From the NCBI GenBank assembly GCA_039177505.1, contig JBCDFR010000003.1, positions 47,192-111,191 of the forward strand: a stretch of 64,000 nt of DNA, given 5' to 3'. The position numbers and the translations under genes are program-made. The notes beneath the pieces are model-generated. The model did no database searches. It saw nothing but the letters and a program-made list of their open reading frames with translations, and was not told the origin of the DNA. This document shows positions 53,180 through 61,171 of the stretch, one piece after another (position 1 is the first letter of the stretch; each line of letters opens with the position of its first letter). The stretch is from JABSQH01 sp039177505. Its GTDB lineage: Bacteria; Actinomycetota; Acidimicrobiia; Acidimicrobiales; Ilumatobacteraceae.

Positions 53180-53572
53180 ATGGATCGTCGCCTGGCCCTG
53201 GCCGCCGGACTCGACACAGGGTTCGTCGTACTGTTCGTCGCCATCGGCCGCCGCAACCACAATCAGGACCCAGGCGTGAGCGGCCTGATCGAGACCGCTG
53301 CCCCGTTCGTGATCGCCCTCGGCGCGGCCTGGCTCGTCGCTCGAGCTTGGAAGCGGCCGACCGCGCTGCCCACCGGGTTCATCGTGTGGCCGGTGGTCGT
53401 CGCGGCCGGAATGGTGCTGCGACGCTTCGCGTTCGACGACGGGACCGCAGCGTCGTTCGTCATCGTGGCGACGGTCTTCCTCGGTGTGTTCCTCGTCGGA
53501 TGGCGAGCCGTCGCCGCACTCGTCGACCGCAGCCGACGCACCAAAGAACCCACTCCGATCAGCGCTTACTAG
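53180..53572 (+). CDS. DUF3054 membrane protein
   Basis: A 130-residue protein with four predicted membrane helices. It matches the actinobacterial DUF3054 pattern: DTGFVVLFVAIGRRNHNQDPGVSGLIETAAPFVIALGAAW-type first half, and PTGFIVWPVVVAAGMVLRRFAFDDGTAASFVIVATVFLG-type second half. The conserved GRRNH turn is present. Function unknown. ATG 53180 has CAGACT 6 nt upstream. The bcp gene follows 10 bp downstream with its own TAGCCT box. Confidence 0.85.
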   Translation: MDRRLALAAGLDTGFVVLFVAIGRRNHNQDPGVSGLIETAAPFVIALGAAWLVARAWKRPTALPTGFIVWPVVVAAGMVLRRFAFDDGTAASFVIVATVFLGVFLVGWRAVAALVDRSRRTKEPTPISAY

Positions 53573-53582
53573 CCTGCCGGCC

Positions 53583-54053
53583 ATGTCCGAGAACACGCCT
53601 CCGGCCGCCGGCGACCGCGCACCCGCGTTCTTTCTCGCCGATCAACACGGCGACAAGCTGAGGTTGTCGTCGTTCAAGGGCCGCCACGTCCTCATCTACT
53701 TCTATCCCAAGGCCGACACACCAGGCTGCACGACGCAGGCGTGCGGTTTACGCGACATCGCCCACGACATCGGCGACACCGCCATCGTCGGCATCAGTCC
53801 GGATCAGCCGCCCAAGCTCGCCAAGTTCGACGACAAGTACTCGCTCGGATTCACCCTGCTGTCCGACCCGGGCCATGCGGTCACCCAGAAGTACGGCGTG
53901 TGGACCGAGAAGTCGATGTACGGCCGCAAGTACATGGGCGTGCAACGATCAGCGTTCCTGGTCGGGCCGTCGGGCAAGGTCGTCGAGTCGTGGCCGAAGA
54001 TCAGCCCGAAGGACACACCGCGAAAACTGCTCGCATCTCTCGGCAAGTCCTAG
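53583..54053 (+). CDS. bcp: Thioredoxin-dependent peroxiredoxin, Bcp type
   Basis: A 156-residue peroxiredoxin that reduces hydrogen peroxide and organic hydroperoxides. The peroxidatic Cys motif is YPKADTPGCTTQACGLRD, with the second Cys five residues on, the atypical 2-Cys BCP arrangement. Also present are GDRAPAFFLADQHG, VGISPD and TEKSMYGRKYMGVQRSAFLVG. ATG 53583 has TAGCCT 7 nt upstream. Its TAG stop shares 4 bp (CTAG) with the convergent DUF4234 gene. Confidence 0.95.
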   Translation: MSENTPPAAGDRAPAFFLADQHGDKLRLSSFKGRHVLIYFYPKADTPGCTTQACGLRDIAHDIGDTAIVGISPDQPPKLAKFDDKYSLGFTLLSDPGHAVTQKYGVWTEKSMYGRKYMGVQRSAFLVGPSGKVVESWPKISPKDTPRKLLASLGKS

Positions 54054-54478
54054 AGCCCGGCCGAACCGCTCGCGCCGTGAGTGCGCCAGAACTCGTTGAT
54101 CGCGCGCTGGATGCGCACGTACCAAATGACGTTGCCGATCACGGGCAGGAGGAACCACAATCCCCACAGCGTCGTGATGCGCGGCGCACGGCCCTCGCTG
54201 CGGTACAACTGCTCGACTTCGTTAGCCATCAGAAACATCGTCGCCGGCGAGATCAACAAGGTGATGAACAGGTATCCGATCCCGCCGATACCGCGCCCGG
54301 AGTATCGCCGGAGCTCGTCGCCGTTCTGGTATGACCACACGACCGTCCAGATGCCGAACGTCACGATCGACAACAAGACGACGAGAACGATCGAGCGCGG
54401 CTTGCCGGTCAGGGCCGGTGGGGGTGGCGGCGGGGTTGCTGACGGCGGGCTCGGAGGCGGAGGCGGAACATCGCTCAT
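54050..54478 (-). CDS. Pro-rich DUF4234-type membrane protein
   Basis: A 142-residue protein: residues 1-23 are Pro/Ser-rich and cytoplasmic, followed by three or so membrane segments in the DUF4234 pattern (SIVLVVLLSIVTFGIWTVVWSYQNGDELRRYSG-like start, then GYLFITLLISPATMFLMANEVEQLYRSEG and the LWFLLPVIGNVIWYVRIQRAINEFWR end). Function unknown. ATG 54478 has TACGTT 6 nt upstream; the long open frame above it is antisense to the serine hydrolase. It overlaps bcp by 4 bp at the stop. Confidence 0.8.
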   Translation of the reverse strand: MSDVPPPPPSPPSATPPPPPPALTGKPRSIVLVVLLSIVTFGIWTVVWSYQNGDELRRYSGRGIGGIGYLFITLLISPATMFLMANEVEQLYRSEGRAPRITTLWGLWFLLPVIGNVIWYVRIQRAINEFWRTHGASGSAGL

Positions 54479-54595
54479 GAAGGCAACGTAGCCAGCGTCG
54501 GGCATGGTTCCGAGGATGAGGGTCGGTGGGCACCACGTCACCCACGCCGCCCCGGTTCGCCCTGCGACGGGCTGTGTTTGGCAAGCTCGTCGGCG

Positions 54596-55864
54596 ATGGC
54601 CACCACCGACACGCTCTCGTCCGCTTCTGCTTCGCCTTCGGTCGAGCGCGATCCTGCCGAACTCGGATTCGACGCCGGCCGGCTGAGCCGAATTGACCAG
54701 CACTTCGCGCGTTACGTCGACGACGGGCGACTGGTGGGTTGGCAGCTTGCGGTGAGCCGCCGCGGCGATGTCGCCCACCACGCCACGTATGGGAAGCGCG
54801 ACCACGAGAGCAGCGACCCATTCGCGCCGGACTCGATCGTGCGGATGTTCTCGATGACCAAGCCCATCACATCGGTCGCGGCGATGATGTTGCACGAAGA
54901 GGGCGCCTTCCAGCTGAAAGATCCGATCAAACGGTGGCTGCCCGAATTCGCCGACATGCGAGTGTTCCGTGGCGGATCGTCGGTGGCGCCGATCACCGAA
55001 CCCGCGACCGAGCCCATCCAGGTGTGGCATCTCCTCACCCACACGTCCGGCCTCACCTACGGCTTTCACAACAGCCACGTCACCGACGCGCTGTATCGCG
55101 AGGCCGGATTCGAGTGGGGGGCGCCTCCCGACCTCGATCTTGCAGGATGCTGCGAGCGCTGGGCGTCGCTGCCGCTCGCGTTCCACCCGGGCAAGGAGTG
55201 GCTCTACGGCGTGTCGACCGACGTGCTCGGACGGTTGGTCGAGGTGATCTCCGGGCAGACGCTCGCCGAGTTCTTTGCCGAGCGGATCTTCGAGCCGCTC
55301 GGGATGACCGACACGGCGTTCCGCGTGCCCGATGCCAAACGCGACCGACTGGCGTCGCTGTACGTACCAATGCCGGGAACCGGGCAGGCCGTGCCAGCGC
55401 CCGGCTTGCTGGACTTCGTTCACAGCACCGATCCGGCGATGCTCAGCGGGGGCGGCGGACTGTGCGGCACCGCTGCCGACTACCTGCGGTTCTGCCACAT
55501 GCTGCTGAACGGCGGGGAGCTCGATGGCGTACGCCTGCTCGGCACTCGAACGATCGACTTCATGACCGAGAATCACCTGCCCGGCAACGCCGACCTTGAA
55601 CAGTACGGCCGACCGCTGTTCGCCGAATCGAGCTTCGACGGAGTCGGATTCGGTCTCGGCTTCTCGGTGACCATGGATCCGGTGCACAACAAAGTGCTCG
55701 ACAACCCAGGCGAATACGCGTGGGGCGGCGCCGCATCGACCGCCTTCTGGATCGATCCGGTCGACGAGATCGTCGCTGTCTTTCTCACCCAGCTCCTGCC
55801 GTCGTCAGCTCATCCGATCAGGCCGGAGCTCAAAACACTCGTCTACCAGGCCCTCGTCGACTGA
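54596..55864 (+). CDS. Class C beta-lactamase-like serine hydrolase
   Basis: A 422-residue serine hydrolase of the beta-lactamase class C / esterase EstB / D-aminopeptidase superfamily. The catalytic S-x-x-K is SMTKPITSV (Ser near residue 85), the second motif Y-x-x appears as YGVSTDVLG, and the C-terminal strand EYAWGGAASTAFWIDP corresponds to the HxG-like (KTG-equivalent) strand. No signal peptide is visible, so it is likely cytoplasmic; esterase activity is more likely than resistance to beta-lactams. ATG 54596 has CAAGCT 8 nt upstream. Confidence 0.88.
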   Translation: MATTDTLSSASASPSVERDPAELGFDAGRLSRIDQHFARYVDDGRLVGWQLAVSRRGDVAHHATYGKRDHESSDPFAPDSIVRMFSMTKPITSVAAMMLHEEGAFQLKDPIKRWLPEFADMRVFRGGSSVAPITEPATEPIQVWHLLTHTSGLTYGFHNSHVTDALYREAGFEWGAPPDLDLAGCCERWASLPLAFHPGKEWLYGVSTDVLGRLVEVISGQTLAEFFAERIFEPLGMTDTAFRVPDAKRDRLASLYVPMPGTGQAVPAPGLLDFVHSTDPAMLSGGGGLCGTAADYLRFCHMLLNGGELDGVRLLGTRTIDFMTENHLPGNADLEQYGRPLFAESSFDGVGFGLGFSVTMDPVHNKVLDNPGEYAWGGAASTAFWIDPVDEIVAVFLTQLLPSSAHPIRPELKTLVYQALVD

Positions 55865-55879
55865 CGGTGGGCGGCGCGG

Positions 55880-56071
55880 CTACGGCGTGTCGGGTGGCCC
55901 GGCCTTGAGCCGGATGTAGAGATAGATCAAGCCGCCCAGCACGACGAGGATCAACAGCGTCTGGATCAGGAATCCGAAGACCGAAAAGAAGATCCGCAAT
56001 GCAAGCACCAGGAGCAACGCCACCACGAGCCAGCCGACCACGCTGGCTCCGAAGCTGCGGACCCGATCCAT
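55880..56071 (-). CDS. Small two-helix membrane protein downstream of ilvD
   Basis: A 63-residue protein with one long or two tight hydrophobic segments (residues about 9-52; VVGWLVVALLLVLALRIF, then LIQTLLILVVLGGLIYLYI) and a short polar tail KAGPPDTP. It begins 11 bp after the ilvD stop on the same strand, so it is probably cotranscribed. I do not recognise the family. Codon use looks normal for the window. Convergent with the serine hydrolase, 15 bp apart. Confidence 0.6.
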   Translation of the reverse strand: MDRVRSFGASVVGWLVVALLLVLALRIFFSVFGFLIQTLLILVVLGGLIYLYIRLKAGPPDTP

Positions 56072-56082
56072 TCCGGGCGACC

Positions 56083-57807
56083 TCAGGTGACGTTGGTGAC
56101 GGCGCCGGTCTCGGCGCCTTGCACGAGCCGGGCGTACTTGCCGAGCACGCCCGATGTGTACCGCGCCGGGTTCGGCGTCCAACCGTCACGTCGGGCGGCG
56201 AGCTCCGACTCGTCGACCAGCAGGTCGAGCGATGAGTCGGGCACGCTGATGCGAATGCGATCGCCGTCGTGGACGAAGGCGATCGGTCCGCCGTCGGTTG
56301 CCTCCGGCGCCACGTGCCCGATACAAAAGCCCCAGGTGCCACCGGAGAAACGCCCGTCGGTGATCAAGGCGCAGTCGCTGCCGCGTCCGGCGCCTTTCAG
56401 CGCTCCGGTGATCGCCAACATCTCGCGCATTCCCGGGCCACCCTTCGGGCCCTCGTAGCGGATCACCAGCACCGTGCCCGGCTCGATCGAGCCGTCGAGG
56501 ATCGCATCCATGGCGTCGGACTCGTCGTCGAAGACTCGCGCCGGACCTTCGAACTCCTGCTGATCAGCGGTGAGCCCGGCCACCTTCACGACCGACCCGT
56601 CGGGCGCCAGCGAACCGCGCAACACGTTGATGCCACCTTCGTGGTGAAGCGGCCGATCGATGGGATACACCACGACGCCGTCGGGGGCCGGCGGATTGAT
56701 CTCGTCGAGGTTCTCGGCCATCGTCTTGCCGGTCACGGTGAGCGCGTCACCGTGCAACAACCCTTCGTCGAGCAGCATCTTGAGGACGACGGGAACGCCA
56801 CCGACGCGGTCGAGATCGGTCATGTGGAACTTGCCGCCCGGCTTCATGTCGGCAATATGCGGGACCCGTGCGGCTACTCGATTGAAATCCTCGAGTTCGA
56901 GGTCGACCCCCGCTTCGTGGGCGATCGCCAGCAGGTGGAGGACCGCGTTAGTCGAACCACCGAGCGCCGAGGTGACGGCGATCGCGTTCTCGAAGGCCTG
57001 CTTGGTCATGATTTGCCGTGGGCGAATACCGAGCCGGAGCATGTTGACGATCGCCTCTCCGGCACGTCGAGCATCACGCTCGCGTCGACTGTCGACCGCC
57101 GGTGGAGATGCGGTTCCAGGCAGGCTGAGTCCGAGCGCCTCGGCAATCGAGCTCATTGTGTTTGCGGTGAACATTCCGCCGCATGCCCCCTCGCCGGGGC
57201 ATGCCTTGCGTTCGATGGCGTCGAGTTCCGCATCGTCGATCGTGCCGGCGGCGTGCGCGCCCACGGCCTCGAACACGCTGGTGATGTCGAGTGCTTGCCC
57301 GTTGTGTTCGCCGGGCAGGATCGAGCCGTTGTAGACAAACACACTCGGGAGGTCGAGTCGCGCCGCCGCCATGAGCATCGCTGGGATCGACTTGTCGCAC
57401 CCGGCGAGCCCGAGGAAACCGTCGAACCGCTCAGCGTGAACGACGGTCTCGACCGAGTCGGTGATGACTTCACGCGAGACCAGCGAGGCCCGCATCCCCT
57501 CGTGCCCCATCGAGATCCCGTCGCTGACGGTGATCGTGCCGAACTCGAGCGCGTAGCCGCCCGCCTCGAGGACACCCTCTTTCGCGTGCTGCGCAAGCTT
57601 GCGCAGCGTTACGTTGCATGGCGTCACTTCGTTCCACGACGACGCGATACCGATTTGTGGTTTCGCCCAGTCCTCGTCGCCCATGCCAACGGCGCGCAAC
57701 ATCGCCCTCGACGGCGCCTTCTGCATCCCGTCGGTGACATCGCGCGAACGCGGCTTCACGTCGACCGGCGTGTTCGTCGATCTCGACGCGTCACTCCCTC
57801 GATTCAT
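56083..57807 (-). CDS. ilvD: Dihydroxy-acid dehydratase
   Basis: Dehydrates 2,3-dihydroxy acids in valine/isoleucine synthesis, the step after IlvC. The 574-residue product has the iron-sulfur cysteines in GLAGCDKSIPAMLMA and CPGEGACGGMFTANTM, the SDGISMGHEGMRASLVSREVI block, and DGRFSGGTWGFCIGHVAPEA near the C-terminus. ATG 57807 has TAGCCT 7 nt upstream. It is 12 kb away from ilvBNC and has no leader peptide of its own that I can see. Confidence 0.96.
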   Translation of the reverse strand: MNRGSDASRSTNTPVDVKPRSRDVTDGMQKAPSRAMLRAVGMGDEDWAKPQIGIASSWNEVTPCNVTLRKLAQHAKEGVLEAGGYALEFGTITVSDGISMGHEGMRASLVSREVITDSVETVVHAERFDGFLGLAGCDKSIPAMLMAAARLDLPSVFVYNGSILPGEHNGQALDITSVFEAVGAHAAGTIDDAELDAIERKACPGEGACGGMFTANTMSSIAEALGLSLPGTASPPAVDSRRERDARRAGEAIVNMLRLGIRPRQIMTKQAFENAIAVTSALGGSTNAVLHLLAIAHEAGVDLELEDFNRVAARVPHIADMKPGGKFHMTDLDRVGGVPVVLKMLLDEGLLHGDALTVTGKTMAENLDEINPPAPDGVVVYPIDRPLHHEGGINVLRGSLAPDGSVVKVAGLTADQQEFEGPARVFDDESDAMDAILDGSIEPGTVLVIRYEGPKGGPGMREMLAITGALKGAGRGSDCALITDGRFSGGTWGFCIGHVAPEATDGGPIAFVHDGDRIRISVPDSSLDLLVDESELAARRDGWTPNPARYTSGVLGKYARLVQGAETGAVTNVT

Positions 57808-57881
57808 GGCAGCGAGGCTACTGGCGACAAGAGCCGACGGCTCTGAGCGACAGCTCGCCGATCGAGTGGCACAATGCGTCG

Positions 57882-58367
57882 ATGGCCGACGTTCGCGAGA
57901 CCAAACTCCCCGGAGTCGGGGTACGGCACGAGTTCACCACCGACGACGGCGAGCACGTGGGGGTGTTGGTCCACCGCGATGGTCGGCGCGAACTCCTCGT
58001 CTACGACCGCGATGACCCCGACGCATGCCGGTGGATGCTCAGCATGTCGGTGTCCGACACCCGCACGATCGGCGAGCTGCTCGGCGCAAGCCGGGTGACC
58101 GAAGAGGTCGATGCGGTCGTTCGACAAGAGATCGAGGGTCTGTCCATCGAATGGATGGAGATGCCCGAGGGGTCACCCGCCGCAGGCAAGACGATCGGCG
58201 ACGGCGAGTACCGCACAAAGACCGGGGCATCGATCGTCGCCGTGATCCGCGGCGACACGACGATCCCCGCACCGGGACCCGATCAGGCGATGCTCGAAGG
58301 CGACGTCATCGTGGCCGTCGGCACCAACGAGGGCCTGGTGCGAGTGCGCGAGATCCTGCGCACTTGA
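57882..58367 (+). CDS. Regulatory subunit of a K+/H+ antiporter (KhtT-like, TrkA-C domain)
   Basis: A 161-residue cytoplasmic protein: an N-terminal domain (residues about 1-75) as in KhtT, and a C-terminal RCK_C/TrkA-C domain (about 85-158), with MPEGSPAAGKTIGDGEYRTKTGASIVAVIRGD and MLEGDVIVAVGTNEGLVRVREIL. In Bacillus, KhtT gates the KhtU antiporter and can bind c-di-AMP through this domain. ATG 57882 has CACAAT 6 nt upstream. The antiporter gene follows 46 bp downstream. Confidence 0.88.
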   Translation: MADVRETKLPGVGVRHEFTTDDGEHVGVLVHRDGRRELLVYDRDDPDACRWMLSMSVSDTRTIGELLGASRVTEEVDAVVRQEIEGLSIEWMEMPEGSPAAGKTIGDGEYRTKTGASIVAVIRGDTTIPAPGPDQAMLEGDVIVAVGTNEGLVRVREILRT

Positions 58368-58413
58368 TCGCCGTGACCGCCGCCGTCACCCAGGTGCGCG
58401 CCGTGCTGAAGGT

Positions 58414-59634
58414 GTGCGCCGCGTGCTGATCGCTGCTGGAAGCGCTGAGGTTGCACTCGCGTTCGTCGAGATCGGCGCCGTCACGCTCGGCCTCGCCGTC
58501 CTCGCCCGGTTTGCGGGCTGGCTCGGCCTGACCGCGGTTCCATTCTATCTCATCGCTGGCCTCGGCCTCGGCGAGGGCGGCGTCTCCCAACTGGAGGACT
58601 CGATCGAGTTCATCGAGATCGCCTCGGAGCTCGGCGTGCTGCTGTTGCTGTTCACCCTCGGGCTCGAATACTCCGAGAGCGAGCTGCGATCGGGCCTGCG
58701 CACGGGCATGAGGCCGGGGACGCTCGACATGGCGCTGAACGCGCTCCCGGGCGTGGCGCTAGGGCTGCTCCTGGGTTGGGAACCGCTGGCCGCAGTGCTC
58801 CTCGGCGGCGTCACCTGGATCTCGTCGTCGGGGGTGGTGTCGAAGGTGCTGAGCGACCTCGGACGACTTGGCTATCGAGAAACGCCCGCCATCCTCAACC
58901 TGCTCGTCATCGAGGACCTGGCGATGGCGATCTACCTGCCCACCGTCGCCGCACTCATCGTCGGTGGCAGCCTGTCCAGCACGATCGTCAGCGTGCTGAT
59001 CGCGTTGACCACCGTGTCGCTGATCCTGCTCGCTGCGCTGCGCTTCGGCGGCAAGCTGAGCGACCTCGTCGTCGGAGGCGGCAACGAGGCGCTGATGCTG
59101 ATGGTGTTCGGCATCACCGTGCTCGTCGCCGGGTTGGCCCAGCAGCTGGAGGTGTCCGGTGCGATCGGGGCGTTCCTGGTGGGCTTGGCGTTGAAGGGTG
59201 AGGCCGCCGAACGCCTGCTGCGTTTGTTCGAGCCGCTGCGAGACCTCTTCGCTGCGTTCTTCTTCCTGTACTTCTCGTTCCAGATCGACCCAGGTGACCT
59301 GCTCGGTGTGGCTGTTCCTGCGATCGGACTGGCGCTCTTCACGGCGACCACCAAGGTGATCACCGGTTGGTACGCAGCCGGCCGCATTGGCGCAGCGCCC
59401 AAGGGCCGGTTGCGCGCCGGAACCGCGCTGATCGCGCGAGGCGAGTTCTCGATCGTGATCGCCGCACTCGGTGCGAGCTTGATCGACGGTCCGGAACTCG
59501 GCGCGACCGCCGCCGGCTACGTGTTGTTGACCGCCATCATCGGGCCGGTGCTCACCAAGTTCTACGACCGGATCCCGATCCCGTCGCGTTTCGCAGCCCG
59601 GCCCGCTCCAGCCCCGGCGCCGACGTCGCCATAG
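58414..59634 (+). CDS. CPA2-family cation:proton antiporter (KhtU-like)
   Basis: A 406-residue membrane protein with about twelve helices, Na+/H+ exchanger CPA2 family. Visible blocks: YLIAGLGLGEGGVSQLEDSIEFIEIASELGVLLLLFTLGLEYSESELR (split across helices 2-3), WISSSGVVSKVLSDLG, NLLVIEDLAMAIYLP (the ED motif before the ion-site helix), and ALIARGEFSIVIAALGA. It has no C-terminal TrkA domain; that function is on the separate KhtT-like subunit upstream. The GTG at 58414 is not certain; GTG 58423 is an alternative. Confidence 0.9.
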   Translation: MRRVLIAAGSAEVALAFVEIGAVTLGLAVLARFAGWLGLTAVPFYLIAGLGLGEGGVSQLEDSIEFIEIASELGVLLLLFTLGLEYSESELRSGLRTGMRPGTLDMALNALPGVALGLLLGWEPLAAVLLGGVTWISSSGVVSKVLSDLGRLGYRETPAILNLLVIEDLAMAIYLPTVAALIVGGSLSSTIVSVLIALTTVSLILLAALRFGGKLSDLVVGGGNEALMLMVFGITVLVAGLAQQLEVSGAIGAFLVGLALKGEAAERLLRLFEPLRDLFAAFFFLYFSFQIDPGDLLGVAVPAIGLALFTATTKVITGWYAAGRIGAAPKGRLRAGTALIARGEFSIVIAALGASLIDGPELGATAAGYVLLTAIIGPVLTKFYDRIPIPSRFAARPAPAPAPTSP

Positions 59635-59669
59635 CGGTACGGGCACCGACGGCCGAGGTACCCGACGAC

Positions 59670-59852
59670 TTGCGTGGCTACTTCGGGCCGCGCGATTTCG
59701 GGCCGTACTTCCGCGGGAACTTCTACGGCTCGATCGCCATCGAGATGCGACTCACCGACCCGGACAGCGCGGCGATCGCGCACCAACACGGCACGATGTC
59801 GAAGGCCAACGTCGACGCCTTCGATGCCTGGCGCGAACACATCGAACTGTGA
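59670..59852 (+). CDS. Small hypothetical protein
   Basis: A 60-residue frame from TTG 59670, LRGYFGPRDFGPYFRGNFYGSIAIEM..., ending KANVDAFDAWREHIEL. It is rich in Gly, Phe and Tyr at the start and amphipathic at the end, with codon use like real genes here. In-frame sequence upstream (RAPTAEVPDD) also looks coding but has no start codon before it meets the antiporter reading frame, so the start is uncertain; a true start may involve a rare codon or a sequence error. No domain recognised. Confidence 0.4.
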   Translation: MRGYFGPRDFGPYFRGNFYGSIAIEMRLTDPDSAAIAHQHGTMSKANVDAFDAWREHIEL

Positions 59853-59867
59853 GTTCGGTCGAGGCGA

Positions 59868-61127
59868 TCAACGGCGGCCGAATCCGAACAGCTCTTGGCC
59901 CACCTTGCGCATCTGGATCTCCTCGGAACCTTCGGTGATCCGATAGCGCCGGTGGTGACGGTAGATGTGCTCGAACGGCATGTGCCGTGAGTAGCCGACG
60001 CCGCCACACGTCTGCATGGCTCGGTCGGCCGCTTCGCAAGCCAGCCGGTTGGCGCGGTAGTTGCACATTGCCACGAGGTGCGTGACCGCGCCGTAGCCGT
60101 CGTTGACATGATCAATCGCGTCGAGTTGTGCGGCGGTCGATCGCACGAGCTGGCGCAACATCGCCGCCTCGGTGTGCAGCTCGATGAGCGGGAACTGGAT
60201 CCCCTGGTTGACGGCCAACGGTTTCCCCCACGTCGTACGGCTCTTGGAGTAGGCGACCGCCTCGTTCACACAGAACTGGGCAGCACCGAGCGACGATGCC
60301 GCTTGACGAATGCGGTTCTCGTGAACGAAGTGCTGTGCCAGCTCGAGACCGCGGCCCTCCTCGCCGAACACAGCGTCGTCGCCGACGCGCACGCCATTCA
60401 TCGACACCTCGGCGTGGTCGGTCGGCATGTTGAACGTCCACCAGAAGAAGTCGACGTTGAATCCCTCGTTATCGGTCGGCACGAGAAACGCGGTAATGCC
60501 GCGCGGGCTGCCCGGGTCGCCCGACGTGCGGGCGAAGATGATGTCGTGGGTGGCGTGGTGCAGCCCCGAGTTCCAGCGCTTCATCCCGTCGATGACCCAC
60601 TCGTCGCCGTCTCGGCGACCGGTGGTCTCGAGGTATGTGGCGTCGCTGCCGTGGTTCGGTTCGGTGAGCCCGAACGCCAGTCGTTTGGTGCCGTCGAGGA
60701 ACCCGGGCATCCATTCGGCCTTCTGCGCCTCGGTGCCGAAGTCGCGCATCATCAACACGGTCGGGAAGTTGCCGACGATCGACGACTCGTTTTGCAGGTC
60801 GTTGTGCAGTCCGAGACCCTTGGTCGCGAGGTGCTCGCGGATGATCGCCATCTCGAGGTTGCTGGCATCGCGCCCGCCGAACTCGCTCGGCAACGCGAGC
60901 CGCAACCAACCTGCTTTGTCGGCACGGCGGCGCATCTCCCGGAGGAGGTCTTCCCACTCCCGGCGAGGCACTCCCCCGTTGTCGAAGTCGGTACGCGCCC
61001 ACTCGCGGCGGTGATCGAAGAAACGGACGTTGTCGTCTTGCTGCTCGAGCGGCCGAATCTCCGCCTCGATGAACGCGTCGAGCTCGTCGAGCGTCGTTTG
61101 GATGGCCGCCGGGATCTCGAAGTCCAT
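59868..61127 (-). CDS. Acyl-CoA dehydrogenase
   Basis: A 419-residue FAD-dependent acyl-CoA dehydrogenase, catalysing alpha,beta-desaturation of an acyl-CoA. It has the three-domain plan: an N-terminal helical domain (PSEFGGRDASNLEMAIIREHL), a middle beta domain (LAFGLTEPNHGSDATYLETTGRRDGDEWVIDGMKRWNSG), and a C-terminal helical domain ending with MQTCGGVGYSRHMPFEHIYRHHRRYRITEGSEEIQ. The substrate chain is not predictable. ATG 61127 has GACACT 5 nt upstream. Downstream of gatB by 44 bp on the same strand. Confidence 0.92.
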   Translation of the reverse strand: MDFEIPAAIQTTLDELDAFIEAEIRPLEQQDDNVRFFDHRREWARTDFDNGGVPRREWEDLLREMRRRADKAGWLRLALPSEFGGRDASNLEMAIIREHLATKGLGLHNDLQNESSIVGNFPTVLMMRDFGTEAQKAEWMPGFLDGTKRLAFGLTEPNHGSDATYLETTGRRDGDEWVIDGMKRWNSGLHHATHDIIFARTSGDPGSPRGITAFLVPTDNEGFNVDFFWWTFNMPTDHAEVSMNGVRVGDDAVFGEEGRGLELAQHFVHENRIRQAASSLGAAQFCVNEAVAYSKSRTTWGKPLAVNQGIQFPLIELHTEAAMLRQLVRSTAAQLDAIDHVNDGYGAVTHLVAMCNYRANRLACEAADRAMQTCGGVGYSRHMPFEHIYRHHRRYRITEGSEEIQMRKVGQELFGFGRR

Positions 61128-61171
61128 GACCGAGTGTCGCGACGGGTTCGCCGTTGTGACGAACCGGCGGG

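Noticed and set aside
54479..55687. A long minus-strand extension of the DUF4234 gene
   Set aside because: It is antisense to the serine hydrolase; the real start at 54478 has TACGTT 6 nt upstream.
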